Origin: an archaeon
Lineage (GTDB): Archaea > Nanobdellota > Nanobdellia > Pacearchaeales > GW2011-AR1
Direction of reading: 5' to 3'
DNA: 8,877 nt
Assembly (NCBI GenBank): GCA_027348755.1
Contig: DAIEOU010000007.1
Coordinates: forward strand, 1-8,877
Shown here: positions 1 through 6,837 of the stretch, one piece after another
Numbering within the stretch: position 1 is the first letter of the stretch
Layout: each line of letters starts with the position of its first letter
The notes under the pieces: model-generated
The model's input: the letters and a program-made list of their open reading frames with translations, nothing else
Database searches by the model: none
What the model was told of the DNA's origin: nothing
Made by a program: the position numbers and the translations under genes

Positions 1-1779
1 GTTGTTAAAGAGGTAGTTGAGGCTGTTGAAAGGGGAAAGAAGATAATATTCATACATGGAGTCTGTGGAACCGGAAAGTCAGCAATAGCTCTTAACATAT
101 CTAGGGCTCTTGGTCGAGCATCTATAGTTGTTCCTGTAAAAGCCTTACAGAAGCAATATGAAGAAGATTATACAGATGGAAAATACTTATTGAAACAGAA
201 CGGGAAAAAAATGCATATAGCTATGCTTACTGGGAGAGAGAATCACGATTCTGTAATACAGCCTGGAGTTTCATGCGCCGATCCCATGCTTCCTGATACT
301 ATTCCCCTTACTGAGAAAAACTTTGCAAAACTTGCTGAATATTACGCTGAGAACCCAGTTATAAATCATAAGATAGAACTTAGGGATGTTTCTAGACTAA
401 AAAGGATATCAGTAGCACCATCAAACCCTTATTGGAGCCCTATAGTGCCTGCAGAAATAGAGCTTCCTTTGAAGGATGCGAAGAAAAAGAAATATGTTGG
501 ACTTAACGGGAGAGATTTCATATTTTATCACAGGCAGACTGGATGTTCGTATTATGACCAGTATAACGCTTACATAGATTCAGATGTATTAATATTCAAC
601 GCTGCGAAATATAAAATTGAAGTTGCGTTAGATAGAAAGCCATCTACTTCAGTAGACATAGTTGATGAAGCAGATGAGTTTTTAGACAGTTTTTCTTTGC
701 AGCATAACTTGAATATAACAAGGCTTGGAAATTCTCTCAAGTCGTTGTATCCTGATGAGGGTCAGGCAAGAGATGATATAGACCGGGTTCAAACACTTGT
801 TTCTCTTGAGGAAAAAAGAGCACAAGCAATAGGCGTAAATGAGGATAATATAATAAAACTCAATGAAACCAACATACAAGGAATACTTTCAAGACTTGCA
901 ACAAGTAAACCTTTACAGGCAGAGGTAGAAATAGATGATACTAATTACGCTTCTAAATGTGTAGAAATAGCTAAACAGTTTAGTGAAGCATTTGATGAAA
1001 CTTATGTGACGTATAAGAAAGACGATAAAGATCTCATAGCAACTCTAGTTACGACGAATGTTGCGAGGAAATTCAAGGAACTGGCTGATAAGCTTAATGT
1101 GATAGTTCTAATGTCTGGAACATTACATTCCGAGGCAGTGCTTAAAGAGATATTTGGAATAAATGATTACATAGTAATAGACGCTGAAAACAAGCACCAA
1201 GGAACTCTTGAAATACAAAGAACTGGAAAAGAAATGGACTGCAGATATTCAAATTTTGCTTCAGGAAAGTATACCAAAGATCAATATTACCTTGCATTGG
1301 ATACATGTGTTCAAAGAGCAAAGAAGCCAGTGCTTATACATGTTAATTCTTTCGAAGATCTTCCTTCATCATTAGATGCTACTCGACTTGGAATCAGCCA
1401 GCTTATGGTAAGAGAAGATCTAAAACTTAGGCAGTCAGAGGACAAATCTGGTATAATGATAAATAAATTCAAGAAAGGAGAAATGAAAGAGCTCTTTAGT
1501 ACTAAGTGCGCACGAGGTGTTGACTTTCCAGGAAGTATTTGTAATTCAGTTATATTCACAAAATATCCAAATCCCGACGTGAAATCGGCATTCTGGGACG
1601 TTCTCAAAAAAACAAATCCTGATTATTACTGGGATTTTTACAAAGATAAGGCCTGGAGGGAATTTGTGCAACGTGTTTACAGGGCATTAAGAAGCAAGAA
1701 TGATCATGTTTTTGTTTTATCTCCGGACCTGCGAGTGCTTGACGCAGCCAGGGCTTTCCAGGAAGACAGAAAGATATGA
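1..1779 (+). CDS. XPD/DinG-like superfamily 2 DNA helicase, 5' end cut by window
   Basis: The frame is open from base 1, so the true start lies outside the window; 592 codons are visible. The motifs seen are Walker A (GVCGTGKS, codons 20-27), motif II VDEADEF (D222-E223-A224-D225), motif III-like SGT (codons 372-374), motif V ARGVDFPG (codons 504-511) and motif VI QRVYRALRS (codons 557-565). The order, the SGT after the central insert and the RGVDFPG / QRxxRAxRS ending are those of the Rad3/XPD/DinG group of ATP-dependent 5'-3' DNA helicases, which act in repair or replication-stress handling. In this group four cysteines between motifs I and II normally hold a 4Fe-4S cluster. Here that interval has only C92 (after a GREN motif) and C182 (in a GCSYY motif), so a standard cluster is doubtful. 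Family assignment is firm; orthology to XPD itself is not. The first in-frame TTG, at 190, lies past Walker A and cannot be the start. Confidence 0.85.
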   Translation, partial: VVKEVVEAVERGKKIIFIHGVCGTGKSAIALNISRALGRASIVVPVKALQKQYEEDYTDGKYLLKQNGKKMHIAMLTGRENHDSVIQPGVSCADPMLPDTIPLTEKNFAKLAEYYAENPVINHKIELRDVSRLKRISVAPSNPYWSPIVPAEIELPLKDAKKKKYVGLNGRDFIFYHRQTGCSYYDQYNAYIDSDVLIFNAAKYKIEVALDRKPSTSVDIVDEADEFLDSFSLQHNLNITRLGNSLKSLYPDEGQARDDIDRVQTLVSLEEKRAQAIGVNEDNIIKLNETNIQGILSRLATSKPLQAEVEIDDTNYASKCVEIAKQFSEAFDETYVTYKKDDKDLIATLVTTNVARKFKELADKLNVIVLMSGTLHSEAVLKEIFGINDYIVIDAENKHQGTLEIQRTGKEMDCRYSNFASGKYTKDQYYLALDTCVQRAKKPVLIHVNSFEDLPSSLDATRLGISQLMVREDLKLRQSEDKSGIMINKFKKGEMKELFSTKCARGVDFPGSICNSVIFTKYPNPDVKSAFWDVLKKTNPDYYWDFYKDKAWREFVQRVYRALRSKNDHVFVLSPDLRVLDAARAFQEDRKI

Positions 1780-1803
1780 ACTTTACATAAGGTAACTTTG
1801 TAA

Positions 1804-1811
1804 TTTATATA
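1804..1811 (+). promoter_or_regulatory. box A (TATA) promoter of doxX
   Basis: TTTATATA matches the archaeal box A consensus. The spacing seen elsewhere in this window would start transcription near 1833 and give a leader of about 24 bases that includes the Shine-Dalgarno sequence at 1841-1849. A second AT-rich element (about 1828-1836) could instead place the start at the ATG, but then the Shine-Dalgarno sequence would not be transcribed. Confidence 0.55.
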
Positions 1812-1840
1812 TCATGTTTTTTAGTTACTATATTATAATG

Positions 1841-1849
1841 AAAGGAGGT
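1841..1849 (+). promoter_or_regulatory. strong Shine-Dalgarno site of doxX
   Basis: AAAGGAGGT lies 7 bases before the ATG at 1857 and fits the CCUCC anti-Shine-Dalgarno of archaeal 16S rRNA. It fixes the start codon. It is the only strong ribosome binding site before a gene in this window; the other genes look leaderless. Confidence 0.8.
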
Positions 1850-1856
1850 TTAGTAT

Positions 1857-2231
1857 ATGTTTACAAAATTTTTGACTAAGAACAAAGATAATTTCTATCT
1901 TGCTTTCAGAGTCATAATAGGTCTTGTCTTTCTTCTACACGGAATAATGAAGATAGAGCTTCTTATGGGCGGAAAGATATCTCTCATAAGCTTAATGGGA
2001 CTTGCTATGATAATAGAAAGTATTGGAGGAGTGATGCTTATACTTGGACTGTTTACTAGAACAGTAGCTTCAATAGGTATACTAGAGATGTTGGTTGCAT
2101 TGTTCACTCAGCATTTCCCAAGAGGTGCTAACCCGTTGTTTAACGGAGGAGAACCTGCAGTGCTTTTCCTTGCAGCATTCCTTGTTCTTGCTACACATGG
2201 AGCAGGAAAGTGTGCAATAAGCAAGAGCTAA
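1857..2231 (+). CDS. DoxX family four-helix membrane protein
   Basis: This 124-residue protein has about four hydrophobic helices (roughly residues 14-33, 41-65, 69-86 and 98-114). It carries the usual DoxX landmarks: RVxxGLVFLxHGIMK in helix 1, ESIGGVMLILGLFTR in helix 2, and a GGEPAVLFL stretch before the last helix, which ends at HGAGK. DoxX/DoxD-like proteins are integral membrane proteins; some are subunits of thiosulfate:quinone oxidoreductase and others are linked to redox stress, but most are uncharacterised, so no reaction is claimed. The start is set by the strong Shine-Dalgarno site. The same-strand neighbour 74 bases downstream is an NDH-2/FSP1-like flavoprotein, so a role in quinone or thiol redox is plausible. 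The symbol is withheld because the family is broad. Confidence 0.85.
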   Translation: MFTKFLTKNKDNFYLAFRVIIGLVFLLHGIMKIELLMGGKISLISLMGLAMIIESIGGVMLILGLFTRTVASIGILEMLVALFTQHFPRGANPLFNGGEPAVLFLAAFLVLATHGAGKCAISKS

Positions 2232-2238
2232 GTGAAAT

Positions 2239-2263
2239 TATTATTTTTTATGATTTTTCTTTC
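2239..2263 (+). terminator. T-rich transcription terminator after doxX
   Basis: Two T runs (T6 at 2244-2249 and T5 at 2254-2258) in a T-rich stretch start about 12 bases after the doxX stop codon, with no GC hairpin. Archaeal RNA polymerase terminates at such U tracts. It lies before the separate box A at 2270, which suggests doxX and the flavoprotein are transcribed independently. Confidence 0.5.
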
Positions 2264-2269
2264 ATTAAG

Positions 2270-2277
2270 TATTTAAG
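2270..2277 (+). promoter_or_regulatory. probable box A of the flavoprotein gene
   Basis: TATTTAAG resembles box A. The window's 29-base rule predicts a transcription start near 2299, which would leave a leader of only about 7 bases before the ATG at 2306. It would also exclude the in-frame ATG at 2285, only 15 bases from the start of the box. The match is weaker than for the other genes. Confidence 0.45.
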
Positions 2278-2305
2278 GCATTTTATGCAGCCTCATTCTA
2301 AGAGC

Positions 2306-3340
2306 ATGAAAAAACTTGTTGTGGTTGGAGGAGGTTTTGCGGGTATGTACATTGCCCGTAAGATGGAGAATGAATTCGAAGTCACTCTTATAGATACGAA
2401 AGATTATTTTGAATTTACTCCAGGTATTTTAAGGGCCCTTGTAAAACCTGGAGCAGAAAAAAATCTCCAAGTTAAACATTCTGATTACCTTAACAATGCG
2501 AAGTTCATTTTAGGTGCTGTTAATAGTATACATAATAAATTTGTTATTGTAAATGGAAAGAAGATAAAATATGATTATCTTGCCCTGTGCTCAGGATCTG
2601 CTTACACTTCCCCATTCAAGGATAAACATGTACTTATAGCATCACATACAAGAGATTTGCTAAAATATCATTCTTCTATAGAGAAAAGCAACTCTATAGC
2701 CATAGTAGGAGGAGGGCTTGTTGGTGTTGAGCTTGCGGCTGAAATTGCACATTATTATCCTCATAAAAAACTTACCCTCATACATTCAAAGGAAAGCCTT
2801 ATAGAGAGGAACCCTCAGAAAGCAAGAAGATACGCTTTGCGTTATCTTCTAGAAAAGAAAACTTGGGTACTACTCAACCAGCTCGCAACAAAAGTGACAA
2901 AAAACAAAGTTGAGACAGACAAGAAATTTTCATTTCCTGCAGATGTTGTTTTCATGTGCACTGGAATAAGGCCAAACACTATATATTTTGACAAGCATTT
3001 TAAACGCTGTCTAGACAAAAGGGGATTTGTAATTGTTGATGAAAAACTTAGGGTTAAAGGTACAGAAAACATATTTGCTGCAGGAGACATAACTAATGTT
3101 TTTGAGGAAAAAACAGGGCAGAACGCGGAGAAACATGCCATAACAGTTGTAAATAACATACGGGCTTTAGAGCATGGTAAAGACATGAAGGCATATAATT
3201 CTAAAAAAAGGCCGATAGTTATAAGTCTTGGACCGTTTAGAGGCATATTTGTATACAAAGGTCTTGTTATAACTGGAATATTACCCGGATTCTTGAAATG
3301 GATTATAGAAAAGAGAGAGATGTGGAGATATAAACGTTGA
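2306..3340 (+). CDS. FSP1/AIFM2-like NAD(P)H:quinone oxidoreductase (NDH-2 type flavoprotein)
   Basis: This 344-residue protein has two Rossmann folds: an FAD-binding GGGFAG at residues 8-13 with D30 at the end of the second strand, and a nucleotide-binding GGGLVG at 135-140. They are followed by an MCTGIRPN segment (217-224) and the FAD-contacting FAAGD motif (257-261). The stretch YPHKKLTLIHS (151-161) and the C-terminal SLGPFRGIF...KREMW closely recall the eukaryotic ferroptosis suppressor FSP1/AIFM2 branch of the family. Such enzymes pass electrons from NAD(P)H to quinone at the membrane face without pumping protons; whether this organism has a quinone is not shown. No membrane helix is evident; a C-terminal hydrophobic patch could attach it. 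The start at 2306 puts the FAD motif at the usual place; 2285 (+7 residues) is the alternative. It ends directly against serS on the other strand. Confidence 0.85.
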   Translation: MKKLVVVGGGFAGMYIARKMENEFEVTLIDTKDYFEFTPGILRALVKPGAEKNLQVKHSDYLNNAKFILGAVNSIHNKFVIVNGKKIKYDYLALCSGSAYTSPFKDKHVLIASHTRDLLKYHSSIEKSNSIAIVGGGLVGVELAAEIAHYYPHKKLTLIHSKESLIERNPQKARRYALRYLLEKKTWVLLNQLATKVTKNKVETDKKFSFPADVVFMCTGIRPNTIYFDKHFKRCLDKRGFVIVDEKLRVKGTENIFAAGDITNVFEEKTGQNAEKHAITVVNNIRALEHGKDMKAYNSKKRPIVISLGPFRGIFVYKGLVITGILPGFLKWIIEKREMWRYKR

Positions 3341-4624
3341 TTATTTCTTCTTAGATATTATTTTTATTCCATTCATGTATGGCTGCAGGACTTTAGGCAC
3401 ATTTACGCTGCCATCTTTGTTCTGGAAGTTTTCAAGTATTGCAACCATTATCCTAGATGTGGCCATTGCAGTATCATTTAGAGTGTGTAAGACTCGCTTA
3501 TTCCCTTGCTTGTCAAGGCATTTTATTCCTAACTTACGAGCTTGATAGTCTGTACAGTTAGAGAGAGACATTACTTCCCCATATTCATTTGTTGTAGGTC
3601 TCCAGACTTCTAGATCAGCAGATCTGAATTTCCAGTCTGCTAAATCTCCAGTGCATATCTCTATAACATGGTACGGAAGTTCTAAATCTTTTAGTATTTC
3701 CTCAGAGTTTTCTAAAAGCTCACTGTAAACAGCCTCAGAGTCTTCAGGCTTTGTGAATGCGAATTGCTCTACTTTGTTAAATTGATGAGTTCTCCAGAGG
3801 CCTTTCTCATTTATTCCATGAGCGCCCACTTCCTTTCTGAAACACATAGAGTATGATACATATTTCTTTGGAAGTTCCCACTCTGGGATTGTTTGTCCTG
3901 AGTGCATTGCAAGTACTGATTGCTCTGAAGTTCCTATAAGATGCAAGTCCTCTTCTCTTATAGAATACACAGACTGTTCTATAGCTTTTCTGTCCATTGA
4001 AGCGAATATTGACTTTTCATTAAGCATCAAAGGAGGTTCTATATACGTGTATCCTTTCTTAACCAACTTGTCTATGGCAAATCTTATCAACGCTTGGTTA
4101 AGCATTGCAAGCTCTCCTTTAAGGTAATAGAATCCGTTTCCAGATACTCTTGAAGATGCATCGAAGTCTGCAAGCCCTAGCTCTTCAGCTATCTGAACAT
4201 GGTTCTTTATAGGGAAATCAAATTTAGGTATTTTTCTAGATTTGCTTATCTCTACATTTCCAGATGCATCAGGTCCTACTGGCGTTTTATCGGATATAAA
4301 GTTTGGCAGTTGTGAGAGTGCAGAGTTTATTTCTCCTTCAAGTGCAAACATCTTCGATTCTGCTTCGGATATCTTTTCGGGTATTTCCTGAGCTTTTTTC
4401 ATAAGTTTTGTTGTATCTTTTCCAGCCTTTTTTGCTTCACTTATCTCTTTAGATACATTGTTTCTAGATGCTCTTAAATCATCTATGCTTCCTTTTATTT
4501 CTCTCCAAGCTTTGTCTTTGTTAAGTATAACATCTACGAGTGGAAGCTTTTCTTCCTGCTGCTTCCGTTTTATGTTTTTCTTTACCTTTTCAGGGTCTTC
4601 GCGGAGTATCTTTATGTCAATCAT
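3341..4624 (-). CDS. serS: seryl-tRNA synthetase, canonical bacterial/archaeal type
   Basis: This 427-residue class II aminoacyl-tRNA synthetase charges tRNA-Ser with serine in the cytoplasm. Residues 1-110 form the charged, helical N-terminal arm that grips the long variable arm of tRNA-Ser. The catalytic core shows motif 1 around 175-198, the serine-pocket TSEQ (232-235), motif 2 FRKEVGAHG...WRTHQFNKVEQF (262-288), the CTGDL...DLEVW segment (324-341) and motif 3 with ND-TAMATSRIMVAILEN (383-399, R391). Length and motifs are normal, so it should be active; it is not the rare methanogen-type SerRS. Its ATG lies 29 bases from its own box A, pointing to a leaderless message although kef lies just upstream on the same strand. 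Its likely substrate, tRNA-Ser(GGA), is at 8592-8674. Confidence 0.97.
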   Translation of the reverse strand: MIDIKILREDPEKVKKNIKRKQQEEKLPLVDVILNKDKAWREIKGSIDDLRASRNNVSKEISEAKKAGKDTTKLMKKAQEIPEKISEAESKMFALEGEINSALSQLPNFISDKTPVGPDASGNVEISKSRKIPKFDFPIKNHVQIAEELGLADFDASSRVSGNGFYYLKGELAMLNQALIRFAIDKLVKKGYTYIEPPLMLNEKSIFASMDRKAIEQSVYSIREEDLHLIGTSEQSVLAMHSGQTIPEWELPKKYVSYSMCFRKEVGAHGINEKGLWRTHQFNKVEQFAFTKPEDSEAVYSELLENSEEILKDLELPYHVIEICTGDLADWKFRSADLEVWRPTTNEYGEVMSLSNCTDYQARKLGIKCLDKQGNKRVLHTLNDTAMATSRIMVAILENFQNKDGSVNVPKVLQPYMNGIKIISKKK

Positions 4625-4645
4625 GTTTTTTTCAGATAATTTGTT

Positions 4646-4653
4646 TATTTAAA
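4646..4653 (-). promoter_or_regulatory. box A promoter of serS
   Basis: Read on the minus strand this is TTTAAATA. Its first base (4653) is exactly 29 bases from the A of the serS ATG (4624), the spacing expected for a leaderless transcript. It sits in the 37-base gap after kef, so serS has its own promoter. Confidence 0.7.
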
Positions 4654-4661
4654 GATAGTTG

Positions 4662-6368
4662 TTATATGTAGAGTGAGTTGTCTTTTCCCTCTCTAAGCTC
4701 TTTCTGATGTATTTTTCCTTTATTAGAATATTTTATCTTATTTTCATCATATTCACTTATCATATTAGCGACATAATCTCCCCCAAGATGATGTGGTATT
4801 ATTACATAATCAACTCCGTAATCATACAATGCAATTGCCTCTCTTGGCTGTTCGGCGGTAGCTATGAATGTGGAAGAGGAGTCGAGCTCAAGTAGCTTTC
4901 TCTTTATACCTATGTTTACACTTTCATCGGGCACTGTGGATATTATAAGTTTTGCACGTCCTATTCCTATCTCACTCAATAATTCCTTGTCGCTTGCATC
5001 TCCATATATTGAGTCTATACCTTCTCTTGCCAGACTTAAAACTACTTTAGGATTGTAGTCAACAACAAGGAACTTCATCTTTTTCTTTTTGAGCTCTAGG
5101 CCTATCTTATACCCAAGTCGATGATATCCGAATAGAATGACGTCATATGTTTTCTCAGTGCGTTTATCATATTCTTTTATTTTTCCTCTACTTCCTTCAA
5201 ATATCCATAGGAATCTTTGTAACTTGTCGAATATGTAATGTGAATAGTATATACTGTAACTGCTTGCTGCTATTGTAATAAATGCTACCATTATAACTAA
5301 ATCCAAAGCTTCCTGATTTACATATCCAAGAGTGAATCCAAGTAAAATCATTATAAGAGAGAACTCACTTATTTGTGCAAGGCTTGCTCCTGTTAGGAAA
5401 TTTGTTCTCTTCTTGTATCCGCGAGTTCTTAATATTGACATGACTATGAGAGGTTTTCCTATAAGTATGAATATTGATATTATTGCAGCTTCTCCTACTA
5501 GTGTAAGGCTTATGCCTGATGCAAGTTGGCTTCCGAAGAATACAAAGAACAGCATTACGAAAAAGTCTCGTAGAGGTTTTATCTTTGAGCCCAACTCAAG
5601 AGTGTATTTGCTTGAAGCAAGAGACATTCCAGCTATAAGCGCTCCAATTTCTAGGGAGAATCCAGTTTCATAGAACAATGCTGCAAGTGCAAGTGCCCAA
5701 GCGATACCTGCTAGGAAAAGAACTTCTTGGTTTCTTGCTAGATACTCGAGTACCCTAGAAAGGATGTATTTTGTAACGAATATTACGAGGGCTATAAGAA
5801 CTATTATAGATAGAACCGAAGATAATACTGATATATTTGACTTCTGATTTTCTAGTATAGGAACAAGCATAAGTGCAAGAGAAGCAACAAAATCTTCTAC
5901 TATTAGAATACCAAGAGCAATCTTTCCATGCAATGTGTTTATCTCTTTCTTGTCTGAGAGTATCTTTACTACAACAACAGTAGATGAGAATGCTAAAGCT
6001 GTCGCAATATATAATGCCGGCTTTAAGGAGAATCCAAAGCTCAAGACTATTCCAAGGCTTACGGATGCAGTGGCGATTATCTCGAGTATCCCTGCAAAAA
6101 CAGCAACTTTTCCTATTTCTTTAAGGACTCTAAAATCAAGACTGAGTCCTACAATGAATAGAAGAAGAGCGACTCCAAGATGAGCGAAAACTTGTATGAA
6201 TCCAGAAGTGTTTGTTCCGGGAGTTATTATGCCCAACATTAAAGGTCCGGCTATCACTCCTGTTAGAAGATATGCAATTATAGGGGGTTGTCTTATTGCT
6301 CTAAGAATTATAGTAAGAATGGCGGCTATAATAACAATTAAGCTAAGATAAATGAACACCTCTTGCAT
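4662..6368 (-). CDS. Kef-type monovalent cation:proton antiporter (CPA2) with RCK/TrkA-N domain
   Basis: This 568-residue integral membrane protein has about 12 hydrophobic helices over residues 1-380, then a cytosolic domain. The transport part has the CPA2 marks: AFSSTVVVVKIL (126-137), an acidic VED (157-159) where the ion-binding aspartate is expected, and AQISEFSLIM (331-340). Residues 408-530 are an RCK_N (TrkA-N) Rossmann domain with GYHRLG (414-419), acidic D437 at the end of strand 2, and YGDASD (455-460). Such proteins exchange Na+ or K+ for H+, gated by nucleotide binding to RCK. The glycine loop has His where Gly is common, and no RCK_C domain follows; only a charged tail of about 38 residues remains. 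Cation specificity cannot be read from sequence. The ATG is at the leaderless distance from the box A at 6388-6397. Confidence 0.9.
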   Translation of the reverse strand: MQEVFIYLSLIVIIAAILTIILRAIRQPPIIAYLLTGVIAGPLMLGIITPGTNTSGFIQVFAHLGVALLLFIVGLSLDFRVLKEIGKVAVFAGILEIIATASVSLGIVLSFGFSLKPALYIATALAFSSTVVVVKILSDKKEINTLHGKIALGILIVEDFVASLALMLVPILENQKSNISVLSSVLSIIVLIALVIFVTKYILSRVLEYLARNQEVLFLAGIAWALALAALFYETGFSLEIGALIAGMSLASSKYTLELGSKIKPLRDFFVMLFFVFFGSQLASGISLTLVGEAAIISIFILIGKPLIVMSILRTRGYKKRTNFLTGASLAQISEFSLIMILLGFTLGYVNQEALDLVIMVAFITIAASSYSIYYSHYIFDKLQRFLWIFEGSRGKIKEYDKRTEKTYDVILFGYHRLGYKIGLELKKKKMKFLVVDYNPKVVLSLAREGIDSIYGDASDKELLSEIGIGRAKLIISTVPDESVNIGIKRKLLELDSSSTFIATAEQPREAIALYDYGVDYVIIPHHLGGDYVANMISEYDENKIKYSNKGKIHQKELREGKDNSLYI

Positions 6369-6387
6369 TTCAATCCGAAAGAAAGCG

Positions 6388-6397
6388 TTTTTAAATA
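6388..6397. promoter_or_regulatory. near-palindromic box A serving two directions
   Basis: TTTTTAAATA on the plus strand reads TATTTAAAAA on the minus strand. Leftward, a 29-base spacing from 6397 lands on the A of the antiporter ATG (6368). Rightward, TTTAAATA beginning at 6390 predicts a start at A6419, just before the GC-rich two-hairpin element. The A-rich bases at 6378-6384 could act as a BRE for the rightward start. Confidence 0.55.
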
Positions 6398-6418
6398 CCT
6401 TATCCTCATCGAGGGTAT

Positions 6419-6490
6419 ATCATGTTCATCCCGCTTAGGCTGGGGTGAAAGGGCCTGGGGCACGCGGCGCTTCCAGGCCCACTCATTTTT
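6419..6490 (+). ncRNA. candidate small structured RNA, two hairpins, family unknown
   Basis: A 60-base core (6425-6484) is about 68% G+C in AT-rich surroundings and has no credible reading frame. It folds into two adjacent hairpins. Hairpin 1 pairs TTCATCCC (6425-6432) with GGGGTGAA (6442-6449), extended by GC/GC around a TTAG loop with one bulged T. Hairpin 2 pairs GGGCCTGG (6451-6458) perfectly with CCAGGCCC (6473-6480), with two possible G-U pairs beyond. A T5 run (6486-6490) follows. A box A lies 29 bases before the predicted 5' end. rps10 has its own promoter at 6500-6507, so this is probably a separate transcript rather than an rps10 leader. I could not match it to tRNA, 5S, SRP, RNase P, C/D or H/ACA RNA features. 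Strand is inferred from the promoter and T run. Confidence 0.6.
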
Positions 6491-6499
6491 ATGATAAGA

Positions 6500-6507
6500 T
6501 TTAAAAA
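6500..6507 (+). promoter_or_regulatory. box A promoter of rps10-dut
   Basis: TTTAAAAA starts 29 bases before the A of the rps10 ATG (6529). No Shine-Dalgarno sequence precedes that ATG, consistent with a leaderless message that continues into dut. Confidence 0.7.
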
Positions 6508-6528
6508 GCACTTTTTGCTCTGCAAGGC

Positions 6529-6837
6529 ATGGCAAAGGTAAGAATAAAGTTAAGTAGCATAGACATAGATGCTCTCAACCCAGTCATAGGCTCAATAAAA
6601 GATCTTACTAGCAGAGCAGGAGTGGTAATGCGAGGCCCAATACCTTTGCCAACAAGACATCTTAAAGTCACAACAAGAAAGAGTACCTGTGGTAATGGGA
6701 CAGCAACATTTGACAGATTTGAGATGCGAGTCCACAGAAGAATAATAGACATTCCTGCTGAAGATCGTGTTCTACATCCAATAATGAAGCTTCAGATTCC
6801 ACGTTCTGTTCAGATCAAGATTGAAATGAAAGAGTAA
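6529..6837 (+). CDS. rps10: 30S ribosomal protein uS10, archaeal type
   Basis: The 102-residue product is a full-length archaeal uS10, a small-subunit head protein. Recognisable segments are KVRIKLSS at the N terminus, RGPIPLPT with the following TTRKST loop, FEMRVHRRIIDI, and the C-terminal LQIPRSVQIKIEM strand. In many archaea rps10 follows the EF-1A gene; here no elongation factor is present and the gene is instead fused in an operon to dut, whose ATG shares the last A of the rps10 stop codon (TAATG at 6835-6839). Such overlap suggests translational coupling. The start is supported by the box A spacing and by family length. Confidence 0.97.
   Translation: MAKVRIKLSSIDIDALNPVIGSIKDLTSRAGVVMRGPIPLPTRHLKVTTRKSTCGNGTATFDRFEMRVHRRIIDIPAEDRVLHPIMKLQIPRSVQIKIEMKE

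Noticed and set aside
2210..2305. Longer flavoprotein reading frame starting at 2210 or 2285
   Set aside because: 2210 lies inside doxX and encodes a stretch atypical for the family; 2285 is only 15 bases from the start of the likely box A. The 2306 start places the FAD motif at residue 8 as in relatives, although 2285 is not excluded.
5332..6183. Open frames on the plus strand opposite the antiporter
   Set aside because: They are shadows of the minus-strand membrane protein; their sequences show no family motifs and have no promoter at the usual spacing.
6422..6448. Tiny reading frame ATG...TGA of eight codons (MFIPLRLG) at the start of the GC-rich RNA
   Set aside because: It is too short to support, and it lies within the bases that form the first hairpin; the structure explains the sequence better.
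6419..6490. tRNA, half-tRNA, C/D box or H/ACA RNA
   Set aside because: No T-loop TTCRANY in a stem, no RTGATGA/CTGA boxes and no ACA tail could be found on either strand.
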